Positions 1-8,395 are shown, numbered from the stretch's first letter. The stretch is 45,446 bases of DNA from Planctomycetota bacterium (GCA_027623235.1 JAQBVJ010000056.1:1-45446), one strand, 5' to 3'. Program-made: numbers and translations. Notes: generated by a model not told the origin, from the letters alone.

Positions 1-1
1 C

Positions 2-394
2 TACGCGTTGAATCAGTGGGACGAGTTGTCTGTGTTTCCTGGCGACGGAGCGATTCCGTTTGACAACAACGAAACGGAAAGCGAGCTTCGCAGCCTCACG
101 ATCGGCAGGCAGAACTGGTTGTTCGTCGGTTCGGATCGAGGCGGCGAAGTAGCGGCTGCGATGTACAGCCTTGTCTCTTCAGCGGCGCGTCACAGTCTGG
201 ACGTGTGGGCTTACGTGGACGACTGCCTTCGGAGGCTTGCCGGGGGCTGCACGGACTACGAAAGTCTGCTCCCGGACGTCTGGCGCGGTTCGCATCCGGA
301 ATCGATTCGCGTGTATCGCGATGCTGAGAAGAAGTCGCGACGCTTGACGACTCAGCAGCGGCGCGTGCGTCGGCCGGAAGCCAGGGTGGCGTGA
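2..394 (+). CDS. IS66 family transposase, C-terminal fragment (5' end outside window)
   Basis: This is the C-terminal part of an IS66 transposase (TnpC), a DDE enzyme that cuts and joins the insertion sequence ends. The frame is open from base 2 (Y-A-L-N-Q-W-), so the gene starts before the window. The segment FDNNETESELRSLTIGR, followed by NWLFVGSDRGGE and a MYSLVSSAARHSLD helix, matches the conserved end of the family. The glutamate of DNNETE corresponds to the final acidic residue of the DDE triad. The last 35 residues are basic and appear family-variable. The TGA stop at 392-394 overlaps the ATG of the next frame by one base, indicating translational coupling. There is no sign of frameshift, so the visible part looks functional. 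Confidence 0.9.
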   Translation, partial: YALNQWDELSVFPGDGAIPFDNNETESELRSLTIGRQNWLFVGSDRGGEVAAAMYSLVSSAARHSLDVWAYVDDCLRRLAGGCTDYESLLPDVWRGSHPESIRVYRDAEKKSRRLTTQQRRVRRPEARVA

Positions 395-684
395 TGGCCG
401 ATCTGAAACACCGGGTCGAGCTGACGATGGAGCATCGCGATTTGATCCTGCAGTATGGGTACGTCTCGGGGCGTCTGGAGGCAGCACTTCGCCGTTGGCC
501 ACAGGGTCAGGCAATCCGCCGGGTCGGGATGACCGGCGCGGAACTGCATCTGCTGATCGGCGACCTGAGTTACTCGTACAACCACGACAAAGCGGGCAGG
601 GATTCCGATGCCGTCTGGGAGTTGTGCGAGCACCTGGAGTCTGCCCAGCGAACCGGCGACGGAGATCTGGATATCTTGTGGTAA
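394..684 (+). CDS. Small accessory protein inside IS66 element
   Basis: This is a 96-residue hypothetical protein read from ATG 394, which overlaps the transposase stop (TGATG). A GTG at 391 is an alternative start. It lies wholly inside the IS66 element, upstream of the terminal CGCTTAC. The product is soluble, with a helical N-terminal half (LKHRVELTMEHRDLILQYGYVSG) and an acidic C-terminal half. No recognised domain, signal peptide or membrane segment is visible. It does not resemble the usual IS66 accessory proteins TnpA (HTH) or TnpB, which normally precede tnpC. The tight coupling suggests co-expression with the transposase, but its role is unknown. Confidence 0.6.
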   Translation: MADLKHRVELTMEHRDLILQYGYVSGRLEAALRRWPQGQAIRRVGMTGAELHLLIGDLSYSYNHDKAGRDSDAVWELCEHLESAQRTGDGDLDILW

Positions 685-751
685 TCAGCGCCGTCCGCCC
701 CCTGCAACCTTGACCCGGTTGCACGGCTGATCATCGGATGGGCAGATAGAA

Positions 752-758
752 CGCTTAC
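752..758 (+). repeat. IS66 right terminal inverted-repeat tip (CGCTTAC)
   Basis: The seven bases are the reverse complement of GTAAGCG, the tip sequence usual for IS66-family ends. An in-frame stop for the downstream gene lies inside the element (TAG 747-749), while the frame is open from 759 onwards. This marks the likely junction between element and host gene. Confidence 0.65.
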
Positions 759-1115
759 CATGCCGGCATCAATCTGAATCTGATCGCTGCCCTGAGTCTT
801 ATGTCTATGATGGCAGCTCATGCCAACAGCCCGGCACTGGGTGTCATCGGCAAAGATGACGACACGCGATGCGTCATTCGCGAAGTAGCGAAAAACTCCA
901 CAGCGGATGTTGCGAACCTGCGTGCCGGAGACGTGATCACGTCACTGGACAACGAACCGATTCGAGATATTCCTCACCTGAGCGAGACGTTGCGTCTGCA
1001 CAAGCCAGGGGATGAAGTGACGATAACGGTTGACAGGTTGGGAGTCGTATTTGATGTCACTGTGGTTCTTCGACGGCGAGCTGAATGGAGCAGCGAAAAC
1101 GACGACGCACGATGA
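759..1115 (+). pseudogene. Exported PDZ-domain protein, 5' end interrupted by IS66
   Basis: The reading frame is open from the inferred IS66 boundary at 759 to the TGA at 1113-1115. The first 20 or so residues contain a hydrophobic stretch (LNLIAALSLMSMMAAHA) that looks like the core and cleavage site of a signal peptide. A PDZ domain of about 80 residues follows: VIREVAKNSTADVANLRAGD, then a short strand-helix region, then PGDEVTITVDR. PDZ domains bind peptide C-termini and occur in HtrA-type proteases and small periplasmic scaffolds. No protease domain is present. The in-frame ATGs at 801 and 807 would remove most of the signal peptide. The gene was probably inactivated when IS66 entered its first codons, unless the element supplies a start. 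Confidence 0.6.
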
Positions 1116-1542
1116 CATGTGGCAGGTCAGCGACGCAACCTGTCGTGCCCAGAGTCAGCCGATGGCCCATTCCAGAAGGCTGTCATCCAGCTTGAGCGAA
1201 AATTCCAGGAAGGCTCGAACGACTGACTCCTCGATCGCCATGACATCGGTCCTTGAGGAGTCGGGCCGGCCGACCAAAGCCTGCGGACCGATGCAGGCAG
1301 TGGCCGGCCATGGGGAGATCAAGCTCCGCCCGACAAAGTGGCCGGTTCGCGGTCAGCATCCAGTCGCACATCAGACCGCAGTCAGAGCCAGGTGGTTTTT
1401 GAGGTGCGGTCTGGTCAAGGCGAGGAGTGGACGGCATTAGCAATCGGCGAAGCAGTCGAGATCTGAGCGATGAGGCGACGCCGCTGGTGCGCAGAGCCCG
1501 GTAGAAGACTCAACCTCGGCACCGAAGACTCGCATCTGGGCG
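1116..1542. other. Non-coding stretch with possible gene remnant
   Basis: No convincing gene is present. On the minus strand a short frame at 1155-1241 encodes 28 residues beginning MAIEESVVRAFLEF and ending DDSLLEWAIG. Its protein-like composition and open frame further upstream (to about 1345) suggest the C-terminal remnant of a decayed gene. Other frames here have low-complexity, non-protein-like translations. There is no clear terminator. Confidence 0.3.
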
Positions 1543-3300
1543 TCATGACGGAGTGCGGTCTGCGGAGTGGTCCATCGTGACAGCAATTGCCCGGGCCTTT
1601 CGCGAACTGATCCACGCGGCGAGAGCGAACCACAGAATGCCTCCCAGTGCCCACACGATGCCACGGCCACCTGGCAGTTTCATCAGAAACCGTGTGGCTT
1701 TTACCAGTGCCGCCGGAATGGTGACTCCGGTGTTGAGACAAGCTGATCGCTTCAGAAGCGGGTCACGAGTGAGTGCCCAGAGTCCAATAGAAGTCGCGGT
1801 GAAAAGCGCCATGGTGACTGCGACCACAGTGTGAGTGGCTTCAGGCAATTCATGCTGGATCGCAGAAACCAGAGCCAGCGGCGCCACGAAACACACGGCA
1901 GTCAGTAATACTGTTCCCGCGACTCTGAGAACTGTGGCAAACGCTCCATGAAACGATCGACCGGTCAGGATCATTCCCAGGGCGAGGAAGTAGACAAGAA
2001 GCACTTCGCTCATGAGCCCGAACGAGTCGGGCAGGAGACGATAAACGATGACCAGTCCGCAAAGTTGACCGGCAAACGCCTGCGTCGGGCTGCGTCTGTG
2101 GAATCCCGCGAAGAGCTGGATGATTGACGTCAGTGCGAGCGGCCAGATGGCCGGTGCAGCCGTCAGGTCGGGACGGAGTGCTTCCGGAGAAAGAAACGCC
2201 AGCACAACCAGTAACACAGAGAACGTGTTTTCGGCGAGTGAAATCCGACGAAAGACCGCGTACCCGGCGATCAACAGGCTCATTGACATTGTGATCCAGA
2301 CTGGAGACGCAACATGAGTGATGATCTGATCGAGAAAGCCAACATACAGTGAGTCGTCTGATGTACCACCTGAAGGGATCGCCATGAAAACGGCTGCAAC
2401 TGGCAAAATCAGTCCGGTACGCCTCAGGGACGCTGACTCCGAAATGCAGGTCCACTCGATACACAGAAGGCTTAATGCCAGCAGCAACGGGGTCACGTAG
2501 AGACCACCGAATCGATTCTCCAGGTCGAGAGCGCGATCCCAGTCTATTTCCATGACCGGATCAAACGACAGGCAAAGCGAGCAGCTTCGCAAGAGAACGA
2601 TTGCGAGAAGGAATCCAAATATCGACCACGGATACAGAGGCCATCTCCAGGGTGTGCCGTTTGCCGACGTGTAGGCCGCCCCGCGACGAATGGCAGGGAT
2701 CAGCGTCATCAGAACGACAGCGGCGGAGGGCGAGAAAAGAAAGACCACCCAGGTAATCCGCTCACCATCATGTGGATACTCGCCTTGAACAATCACCAGC
2801 GGAAACAGCACGATCAGTGCCAGCAACAGGTGTAGAGGCACTCGGTAAAGAACTCCCAGTCGGATTCGCAGGCCGACAAGGATGACTTCAGTGACACCGG
2901 CAGCAACCAGCCAGGCGGACAGGAGCATCGCTCGTCCGGCGCCGCGATCGCTGATCAGGACATCGTCGGCTGTCATTGCAAGTTCAAGAAACAGTGCGAA
3001 CAGAATCAGGAGTATTGACCGGGCATCGTCCCAGACAGACCCTCGCCGCACGATCACAAGTCCGGTCCCGGACATCATGACGATGTAGCTGGTGATGATT
3101 CCGAACAGAGTCCACGGCGAATGAGTGGTGGCGTTGGCTCGATACCAGATGCCTGTCCCGTGCAGCACGAAGCACACACTCAGCAGATAAAACGGGTTCT
3201 GAGAGTAAAGAAATCGGACGAATCCACGCGTCGACTGAGTCACTTCAAGACGACCGGGGTCGATTGGCTTATCCCGAGAGAGGACGGGCGCAGTGGGCAT
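1543..3300 (-). CDS. Polytopic inner-membrane protein of unknown function
   Basis: This is a 585-residue integral membrane protein with about 14 hydrophobic segments separated by short, often arginine-rich loops. The first is FYLLSVCFVLHGTGIWY near residue 40 and the last is IVWALGGILWFALAAWI near residue 560. The N-terminal segment RFLYSQNPFYLLS resembles the start of large membrane proteins common in Planctomycetota, but no catalytic motif was recognised. There is no signal peptide; the first membrane helix would act as anchor. It is monocistronic: the nearest minus-strand genes are the tRNA and the kinase, more than 500 bases upstream. A transport or sensory role is possible but cannot be derived from the sequence. 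Confidence 0.8.
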   Translation of the reverse strand: MPTAPVLSRDKPIDPGRLEVTQSTRGFVRFLYSQNPFYLLSVCFVLHGTGIWYRANATTHSPWTLFGIITSYIVMMSGTGLVIVRRGSVWDDARSILLILFALFLELAMTADDVLISDRGAGRAMLLSAWLVAAGVTEVILVGLRIRLGVLYRVPLHLLLALIVLFPLVIVQGEYPHDGERITWVVFLFSPSAAVVLMTLIPAIRRGAAYTSANGTPWRWPLYPWSIFGFLLAIVLLRSCSLCLSFDPVMEIDWDRALDLENRFGGLYVTPLLLALSLLCIEWTCISESASLRRTGLILPVAAVFMAIPSGGTSDDSLYVGFLDQIITHVASPVWITMSMSLLIAGYAVFRRISLAENTFSVLLVVLAFLSPEALRPDLTAAPAIWPLALTSIIQLFAGFHRRSPTQAFAGQLCGLVIVYRLLPDSFGLMSEVLLVYFLALGMILTGRSFHGAFATVLRVAGTVLLTAVCFVAPLALVSAIQHELPEATHTVVAVTMALFTATSIGLWALTRDPLLKRSACLNTGVTIPAALVKATRFLMKLPGGRGIVWALGGILWFALAAWISSRKARAIAVTMDHSADRTPS

Positions 3301-3561
3301 TGCCGAATCCAGTTGTTATGGCTGAGAACGCTCACTTGATTAACGAATTCTACACATCGGCCTCTACAACGATTTATCGGAATCCCTCTATTGGCAGTCC
3401 CGATTTGATTGCAGTCTCCTGAGTACCATTGTCCGGTCCGGTCCCCTTCTTTGCCGCGTCGTCACGCTTAGTGGTCGCGTTCAGAAATCACGACAGGGTG
3501 AATCTGTGGTTTTGTTGGTTACTTCTTCTGTTGACAGGAATCCTCTTGCGAAAGGAATCGC

Positions 3562-3790
3562 ATGCCTGGGCAAGAGCCCCATTTTCAACCGGATTTTCCC
3601 GCGGAGTTCGTTGAGCAGACCAGACAGGTCGTTCGTTGTCGGACGACTCAAAGGCGGTTCTGGCAACGGGCTCGGATTGTTGTCCTGCTGGACGAGGACC
3701 ACAGCGCAGTCATGCCGAAGCCGGGCGTCGCGATGGGGCTGACCGAATCGTCGTGGAGTCCGGGAAGTGGCAGGCGACGGACCGCGATGG
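3562..3790 (+). pseudogene. IS630-like transposase, N-terminal HTH fragment
   Basis: The frame begins with ATG 3562, preceded by an AAAGGA ribosome-binding site 6 bases upstream. It reads PAEFVEQTRQVVRCRTTQRR, then FWQRARIVVLLDEDHSAV, then a helix PGVAMGLTESS. This matches the N-terminal helix-turn-helix of IS630/ISRSO5-type transposases, where the next residues are normally a VRxWRRRW-like motif. Here the similarity breaks after LTESS, consistent with a frameshift near 3752: the +1 frame continues V-E-S-G-K-W-Q. The catalytic DDE domain is missing; sequence identity is lost before the tRNA terminator. This is a dead remnant of an insertion element that landed beside tRNA-Pro. Confidence 0.55.
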
Positions 3791-3806
3791 CCAGTGGCAG
3801 CCAACG

Positions 3807-3846
3807 AAAAAGCCCCTGCACCATCTGTTGACGGCGAGGGGCTTTC
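3807..3846 (-). terminator. Rho-independent terminator of tRNA-Pro
   Basis: Arms AAAGCCCCT (3809-3817) and AGGGGCTTT (3837-3845) are exact reverse complements separated by 19 bases. Read on the minus strand, the hairpin is followed by a run of T residues. It lies 3 bases beyond the 3' end of the minus-strand tRNA. Confidence 0.75.
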
Positions 3847-3848
3847 AG

Positions 3849-3922
<74 letters not shown>

Positions 3923-4066
3923 AGGCGGCGGAGTCTACGACCCGCCTGTGGACCCGTCAATTGCCCGAAGAGTTCGCGTTCTGGACTTCAGACCCTGTCG
4001 ACAGTTGGGGCTCGGAAAGAGCGTCCTCGGTTGGCAGCGTCATTTGGAGTCCGCAACCGGGACAGA

Positions 4067-5821
4067 TCAGGCCGGCGGCGGCGACTCCTGTGGATCGTTA
4101 AAAAGGTTCTGCAGGTCGAGGTCCGGGACCTCGCGTCGCCGGTTGATTTCCTTGATCGCGTACCGGATCAACTTCTGCATGTCGGGCGTGAGGTGCTGCG
4201 TCATCGTCGATAGTTCCACACGGATCGTCTCGTACGCCTTGTCGTGCTCGCCGCGGACGGCTGTGATGATGGACCGGCCGGCCAGCCCATTGGCCTTCAA
4301 CTTGTTGCTGTTTTGTGTCGTCAGCTCACGAAACCAGATCTCCGCCTGGTCGAGGTTTCGTTTTTGAATCAGGTAGAGCGTCGCCAGGCCGAGCTTTGCT
4401 TCGTAGCCTGGCCCCGACGCGTCAGGATAAAAATCGAGCACCGCCTGCCAGGCTTCGGCTTTGGTCTCTATCGAAATGCCGGGGTCCCTCCACAGCACCT
4501 CGGCGTGGCGAAGCTGAGCCTGCGCACTGCCAAGCTCTTTCACCGTCGACACATTCTTGACCGGCGTGTCGAGCGGATTGCCTCGCCGCCGTTCGCGACC
4601 GGCGCTTGCTGCCAGCAGGAAGACGATGATGCAGGCGATGCCGAACTTCTTCAGGGTCGGCTTCGAGATGTGCCACCACGGCGAGACTTCTGACTGTTCC
4701 TCGGCCTCCTGCGAGGCGGACCACGAGTGAGAGAGTTCGCCGGATTTTTCGATTCGCTTGAGCTCTGTCTGGACCAGTCGCGCAGAGTCAAACCGCTTTG
4801 CCGGGTCTTTTGACATCAGTCGATGAATCAGCTCGATCAACGACGGTGGCAGGTCCGGTCGCGAGTTGCTCAGCGGCTGCGGTTCCTCGTTGAGATGTTT
4901 GTAGGCCAGCGCGACGGCGGTCCTCGCGCGGAAGGGAGGCTCGCCCGCGAGCAGGTGGTAGAAGGTCACGCCGAGCGAATACAGATCGGACCGAAGATCA
5001 ACGCTGGCATCGTTGATCTGCTCCGGGCTCATGTAGAGTGGCGTGCCCATGGTGACGCCCATCTGCGTCAGATTGACCCGCTCGCCACCCTGCGTGAGTT
5101 GGGCGAGGCCGAAGTCGGTCACCTTGGCGACCATCTTCCGCGTCACCATGATGTTTTCCGGCTTGATGTCGCGGTGAACGATGCCCGCCTGGTGAGCCGC
5201 GTACAAAGCAGCACTCACATGCTTCATCAGATGAATTGCCAGGTGAGCACTTGGCGGCTTCCGCTTTTTGAGATACTCAACCAGGTTCAACCCGTGGACA
5301 TACTCCTGAGCAATGTACTGCAGGCCGTCTGCCTCGCCGACGGCGTAAACCTGAACGATGTTCTGATGGTTGAGCCCGGCCGCCGCGGTGGCTTCCTGTT
5401 CGAAGCGTTTTCGATAGGTGTCCTGATCACCGAAGTCCGGCCGCATGATCTTGATGGCCACGTTGCGTTTCAGTGAGGTCTGCTCCGCGAGGTAAACCTG
5501 AGCCATCCCACCGGCACCCAGCCGCCTGAGCAGACGAAACTCGCCGAGCTGGCAGTTGGAAAGGTCGACCGCCCGCTTGACCTGCGTGCCACTCACGAAG
5601 GTCTGTGCGAGTGTCTGCGAGACGGACACAGGAGCCATCGTGCCGCTCATTGAACTGAGCTCAGATTGAGTCTGGCTGACATCCGGGGTTGCCGGCTGCC
5701 CTCCGGCGGACAGCTTCTCTGTCCGCGCGAGGTCCGGCTGCGGCGCGGATCCCTGGTCCTTCGCCGCAGACGCGTCAGTTCCGGACGTCTCCGGATTGGC
5801 TGGCAGATTCGAATCGCTCAT
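4067..5821 (-). CDS. Membrane-anchored Ser/Thr protein kinase with periplasmic TPR-like region
   Basis: This is a 584-residue Hanks-type (PknB-like) receptor kinase. A Ser/Thr/Pro-rich cytoplasmic leader (1-90) precedes the kinase domain (about 94-355). The glycine loop LGAGGMAQVY is at 101-110, the ATP-binding lysine in VAIKIM is K124, HRDIKPEN starts at 216, DFG is at 236-238 and the activation segment ends in SPE (265-267). All catalytic residues are present. One transmembrane helix (about 393-406, FGIACIIVFLLAAS) is followed by an extracytoplasmic helical region of about 170 residues. That region includes AEAWQAVLDFYPDASGPGYE and AKLGLATLYLIQKRNLDQAE, resembling TPR repeats. The kinase likely phosphorylates cytoplasmic targets in response to a periplasmic ligand or partner. 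It is transcribed divergently from the second kinase. Confidence 0.9.
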   Translation of the reverse strand: MSDSNLPANPETSGTDASAAKDQGSAPQPDLARTEKLSAGGQPATPDVSQTQSELSSMSGTMAPVSVSQTLAQTFVSGTQVKRAVDLSNCQLGEFRLLRRLGAGGMAQVYLAEQTSLKRNVAIKIMRPDFGDQDTYRKRFEQEATAAAGLNHQNIVQVYAVGEADGLQYIAQEYVHGLNLVEYLKKRKPPSAHLAIHLMKHVSAALYAAHQAGIVHRDIKPENIMVTRKMVAKVTDFGLAQLTQGGERVNLTQMGVTMGTPLYMSPEQINDASVDLRSDLYSLGVTFYHLLAGEPPFRARTAVALAYKHLNEEPQPLSNSRPDLPPSLIELIHRLMSKDPAKRFDSARLVQTELKRIEKSGELSHSWSASQEAEEQSEVSPWWHISKPTLKKFGIACIIVFLLAASAGRERRRGNPLDTPVKNVSTVKELGSAQAQLRHAEVLWRDPGISIETKAEAWQAVLDFYPDASGPGYEAKLGLATLYLIQKRNLDQAEIWFRELTTQNSNKLKANGLAGRSIITAVRGEHDKAYETIRVELSTMTQHLTPDMQKLIRYAIKEINRRREVPDLDLQNLFNDPQESPPPA

Positions 5822-6083
5822 ACGGGCCCGGGGAAAAGGCGAATGAAGAGGCCTTCATCATAAGACCGGGTACTCCAGTGAGCCACCCGATGTTTCGTTG
5901 GGAGTCACGGCGGCATTTCGTCGCTTCGCCCCCTCGATCGAAAAACGGCCGCCCCTCGACTTCGCGTTATGAGGCGGCGTTTGTTCAAAGCGGCTCTCGC
6001 TCGCCGGAAACCGTGAAACGCGCGGGACTTTCGGGAATCAGTCGCACTCTCACCGAACCCGCAGGTATTCTGAGGCACGTCCA
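5822..6083. promoter_or_regulatory. Divergent intergenic region between two kinase genes
   Basis: This 262-base gap separates the starts of two divergently transcribed Ser/Thr kinases and must hold both promoters. No unambiguous -35/-10 pair, operator palindrome or riboswitch was recognised. The short reading frames across it do not look like proteins. Confidence 0.4.
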
Positions 6084-8333
6084 ATGAACTCTCCGCCGGG
6101 GCTTGAAACACCGATGTCTGCCGGTTGTCCGAATGTGATCGTACTGACGCGATTCGCTTCCGGTGCGCTCGATGAACACGTTGCCCTGGAGGTGTCTCAC
6201 CACCTGGAACGGTGCGAGAAGTGTCAGACACGAACCGACGATCTGGCACGTGAGACCGACAGCCTGGTGCTCGCGATTCGTGCCGGTGAGTTTGCCACGC
6301 CGCGTGATTTCGCAGTCGGCGACTTGAGCCCCTTCGACTCCGATGTCGATTCGCCACTGCCTCTGGAGCCGCCTCCCCTCGACCTGGAGCAGCGTTCGAC
6401 TCACTCGAACGAAGGCGGCGCGACTCTGCCGGAAGGTGACGGAGGCAAACGCGACAACACCCAGCTTCAAAAACTCATCGCACAGGCTCGGCAGTTCGCC
6501 CCGGAACCAGGTCTGCTGCCCGAGCCGACTCGAAGGACTGCTCGCGCGACGGACCTTGGAGGCTTTGTCAGCGGGTTGCGCCGCAGTCGCCTGCTCGACG
6601 ATTCGCAGATCGACGGCCTTGTCGAATCCACGGCGGCGGAAAGTGCGGATGAGTTTGGCCAGGAACTTGTCGATCAGGACGTGCTGACACCCTACCAGGC
6701 TCGAGCACTCAATCGAGGCCGCTGGAAGGGACTCGTGCTGGGCAACTACGAGATTCTCGAAAAGCTCGGGCAGGGAGGCATGGGACAGGTCTACCGGGCG
6801 AAGCATCGCCGAATGGGTCGCGAGGTGTGCCTGAAGGTGCTGCGATCGTCCGGTCGCCGCTCACCCGAAACGGTTGAACGGTTTCGGCGAGAGATCAAAG
6901 CGATCTCCGCGCTCGACCATCCGAATTTTGTGATCGCTCACGACGCCGACGAGGCGGACGGAATTCAGTTTCTCGTCATGGAGTTCGTCGAGGGCCAGGA
7001 CCTGGCACAGCTCATTGCTGAGGACGGTCCGATGTCAAGCCGGCAGGCGCTGGGTGTGATCCGACAAGTTGCTGACGCGATGGAGTATGCGCATGGCGAA
7101 GGGATCACTCATCGCGACATCAAACCTCACAACGTGATTCTGACGCCGGACGAATACGGCGGAATCGGGCACGCCAAAGTTCTGGACCTGGGCATCGCCC
7201 GATTCGACTCCGTTTCCGGCGACAGCACGGACGGGATGACCCGAGCCACGATGACTCAAACTGGCACGATCGTCGGCACCGTCGATTACATGTCGCCCGA
7301 GCAGGCCGCGAACAGCCGTCATGCGGACGCCCGGTCTGACATCTACAGCCTGGGCTGCACGTTGTACTTCCTCACAACGGGCAAGCCTCTGCATCCCGGC
7401 GAAACAATCATGGAGCGGTTGATTGCTCATCGAGAGCGGCTTCCTCCGCAGATTCGCGATGCGGTGCCCGGAGCCGGCAAGGACCTGGAAGCGGTCTTCC
7501 AGAAAATGATCGCCCGCGAACCGGAAGACCGGTACCAGTCAATGGCTGACGTTCGGGAAGACTTCGATGCTGTGCTGGCCGGTCGTCGCCCCAAAGCTTT
7601 GAACTTAACATTGCCGATCTGGGCGCGCGACATTCTGAGGCAGCATCGCCAGCCGGCGGTCGCTGTTTCGTCAGTCATTTGCCTTCTGGCTCTGCTCGCC
7701 GCGTTCGCACTGCTGCCGGACGGTTCCGGTGGCAATCCGAGTGACGCGGGTCTCGCGGCCGAATCACAGAACGACGGGAGCGGCGGCGAAACCCCAGGTT
7801 TTCAGAAACCGTTTGCCAGATTGCCGGACCGACCGTTGATGATCGTGCTCCCCAGCGCCGGTTTCAGTGACGAAGACTACGAAGAAACACAGCACTGGCT
7901 TAACAAAAAACAGGTGCCGTTCGTTCTGGCATCGTCCAGAACCGGCGAGCTCAAGTCTTCTTCAAAACAGAAGACGGTGCCGGTGGAGACAAAGATTTAC
8001 GATTACTCCGTCACAAAATATTCCGGACTGGTCTTCATCGGAGGGGCGTCAGTCAGCGAGTTCAAAGACAACGGCCCGTTTTCGAAACACGTTTACGCGA
8101 TGATTGAGCAGACTCTGCAGGATCGAGGGACAGTGATCGGCATCTCAACCGGCAAGCACGTACTTGAGAGCCACGGATTTATCGATGAGCGGCTGACCCG
8201 GAAGGTGAACGGTGTCTGCATTGGAAGTTCAAAGTCTTACCCGGGCTCAATGCTGATTCGCGTGCCGGACAAGGGCCAGATTCCTCAGATGACAAACTGG
8301 CTGGTCGAGAATCGCAGAGTTGGGCAGCGATAA
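6084..8333 (+). CDS. Ser/Thr protein kinase with zinc-finger-like N-terminus and periplasmic DJ-1/PfpI-like domain
   Basis: This is a 749-residue multidomain receptor kinase. The first part resembles an anti-sigma zinc finger: C15, H40, C44 and C47 (HHLERCEKC). A segment at about 160-215 (LTPYQARALNRGRWKGLVLG) often precedes planctomycete kinase domains. The kinase covers about 221-495: GQGGMGQVY (229-237), K251 in VCLKVL, HRDIKPHN from 343, DLG at 368-370 in place of DFG, and SPE at 404-406. A transmembrane helix lies at about 525-543. The periplasmic part (584-710) has the DJ-1/PfpI fold pattern: PLMIVLPSAGFSDEDYEE, then SGLVFIGGASVSEF, then GTVIGISTGKHVLESHGF. The usual nucleophile cysteine of that elbow is serine here (S688). 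M11 (6114) is an equally plausible start, as neither ATG has a strong ribosome-binding site. Confidence 0.85.
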   Translation: MNSPPGLETPMSAGCPNVIVLTRFASGALDEHVALEVSHHLERCEKCQTRTDDLARETDSLVLAIRAGEFATPRDFAVGDLSPFDSDVDSPLPLEPPPLDLEQRSTHSNEGGATLPEGDGGKRDNTQLQKLIAQARQFAPEPGLLPEPTRRTARATDLGGFVSGLRRSRLLDDSQIDGLVESTAAESADEFGQELVDQDVLTPYQARALNRGRWKGLVLGNYEILEKLGQGGMGQVYRAKHRRMGREVCLKVLRSSGRRSPETVERFRREIKAISALDHPNFVIAHDADEADGIQFLVMEFVEGQDLAQLIAEDGPMSSRQALGVIRQVADAMEYAHGEGITHRDIKPHNVILTPDEYGGIGHAKVLDLGIARFDSVSGDSTDGMTRATMTQTGTIVGTVDYMSPEQAANSRHADARSDIYSLGCTLYFLTTGKPLHPGETIMERLIAHRERLPPQIRDAVPGAGKDLEAVFQKMIAREPEDRYQSMADVREDFDAVLAGRRPKALNLTLPIWARDILRQHRQPAVAVSSVICLLALLAAFALLPDGSGGNPSDAGLAAESQNDGSGGETPGFQKPFARLPDRPLMIVLPSAGFSDEDYEETQHWLNKKQVPFVLASSRTGELKSSSKQKTVPVETKIYDYSVTKYSGLVFIGGASVSEFKDNGPFSKHVYAMIEQTLQDRGTVIGISTGKHVLESHGFIDERLTRKVNGVCIGSSKSYPGSMLIRVPDKGQIPQMTNWLVENRRVGQR

Positions 8334-8350
8334 ATTTGGGCAGCGATAAA
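8321..8350 (+). repeat. Short tandem repeat at kinase 3' end
   Basis: TGGGCAGCGATAAA occurs twice with a 16-base period (8321 and 8337). The first copy contains the TAA stop of the kinase-DJ-1 gene. It looks like a recent local duplication of the last codons. Confidence 0.8.
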
Positions 8351-8361
8351 GTGTCGGCGCG

Positions 8362-8395
8362 TAAAAAAGCCCGGTCCTCGACGAGGCCGGGCTTC
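8362..8395 (-). terminator. Rho-independent terminator after DUF1559 gene
   Basis: Arms AAGCCCGG (8367-8374) and CCGGGCTT (8387-8394) are perfect complements with a 12-base loop. Six A residues at 8363-8368 become a T run on the minus strand. It ends the leftward DUF1559 transcript and may also slow the rightward kinase transcript. Confidence 0.75.

Larger units (their letters stand above)
1..758 (+). mobile_element. IS66-family insertion sequence, right-hand part
   Basis: The window opens inside an IS66-family element. It holds the C-terminal end of the transposase (TnpC type), a short accessory reading frame directly behind it, and about 70 bases of non-coding sequence ending in CGCTTAC at 752-758. 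The reverse complement, GTAAGCG, is the terminal motif usual for IS66 ends, so the element is inferred to stop at 758. The next reading frame is open from exactly this point, which supports the boundary. The left end lies outside the window, so the 8-base target duplication typical of the family cannot be checked; its right-hand copy would be CATGCCGG at 759-766. Confidence 0.8.

Noticed and set aside
1030..1440. 136-codon plus-strand frame after the PDZ gene
   Set aside because: Overlaps the end of the PDZ frame and has a Ser/Arg-rich, non-conserved look.
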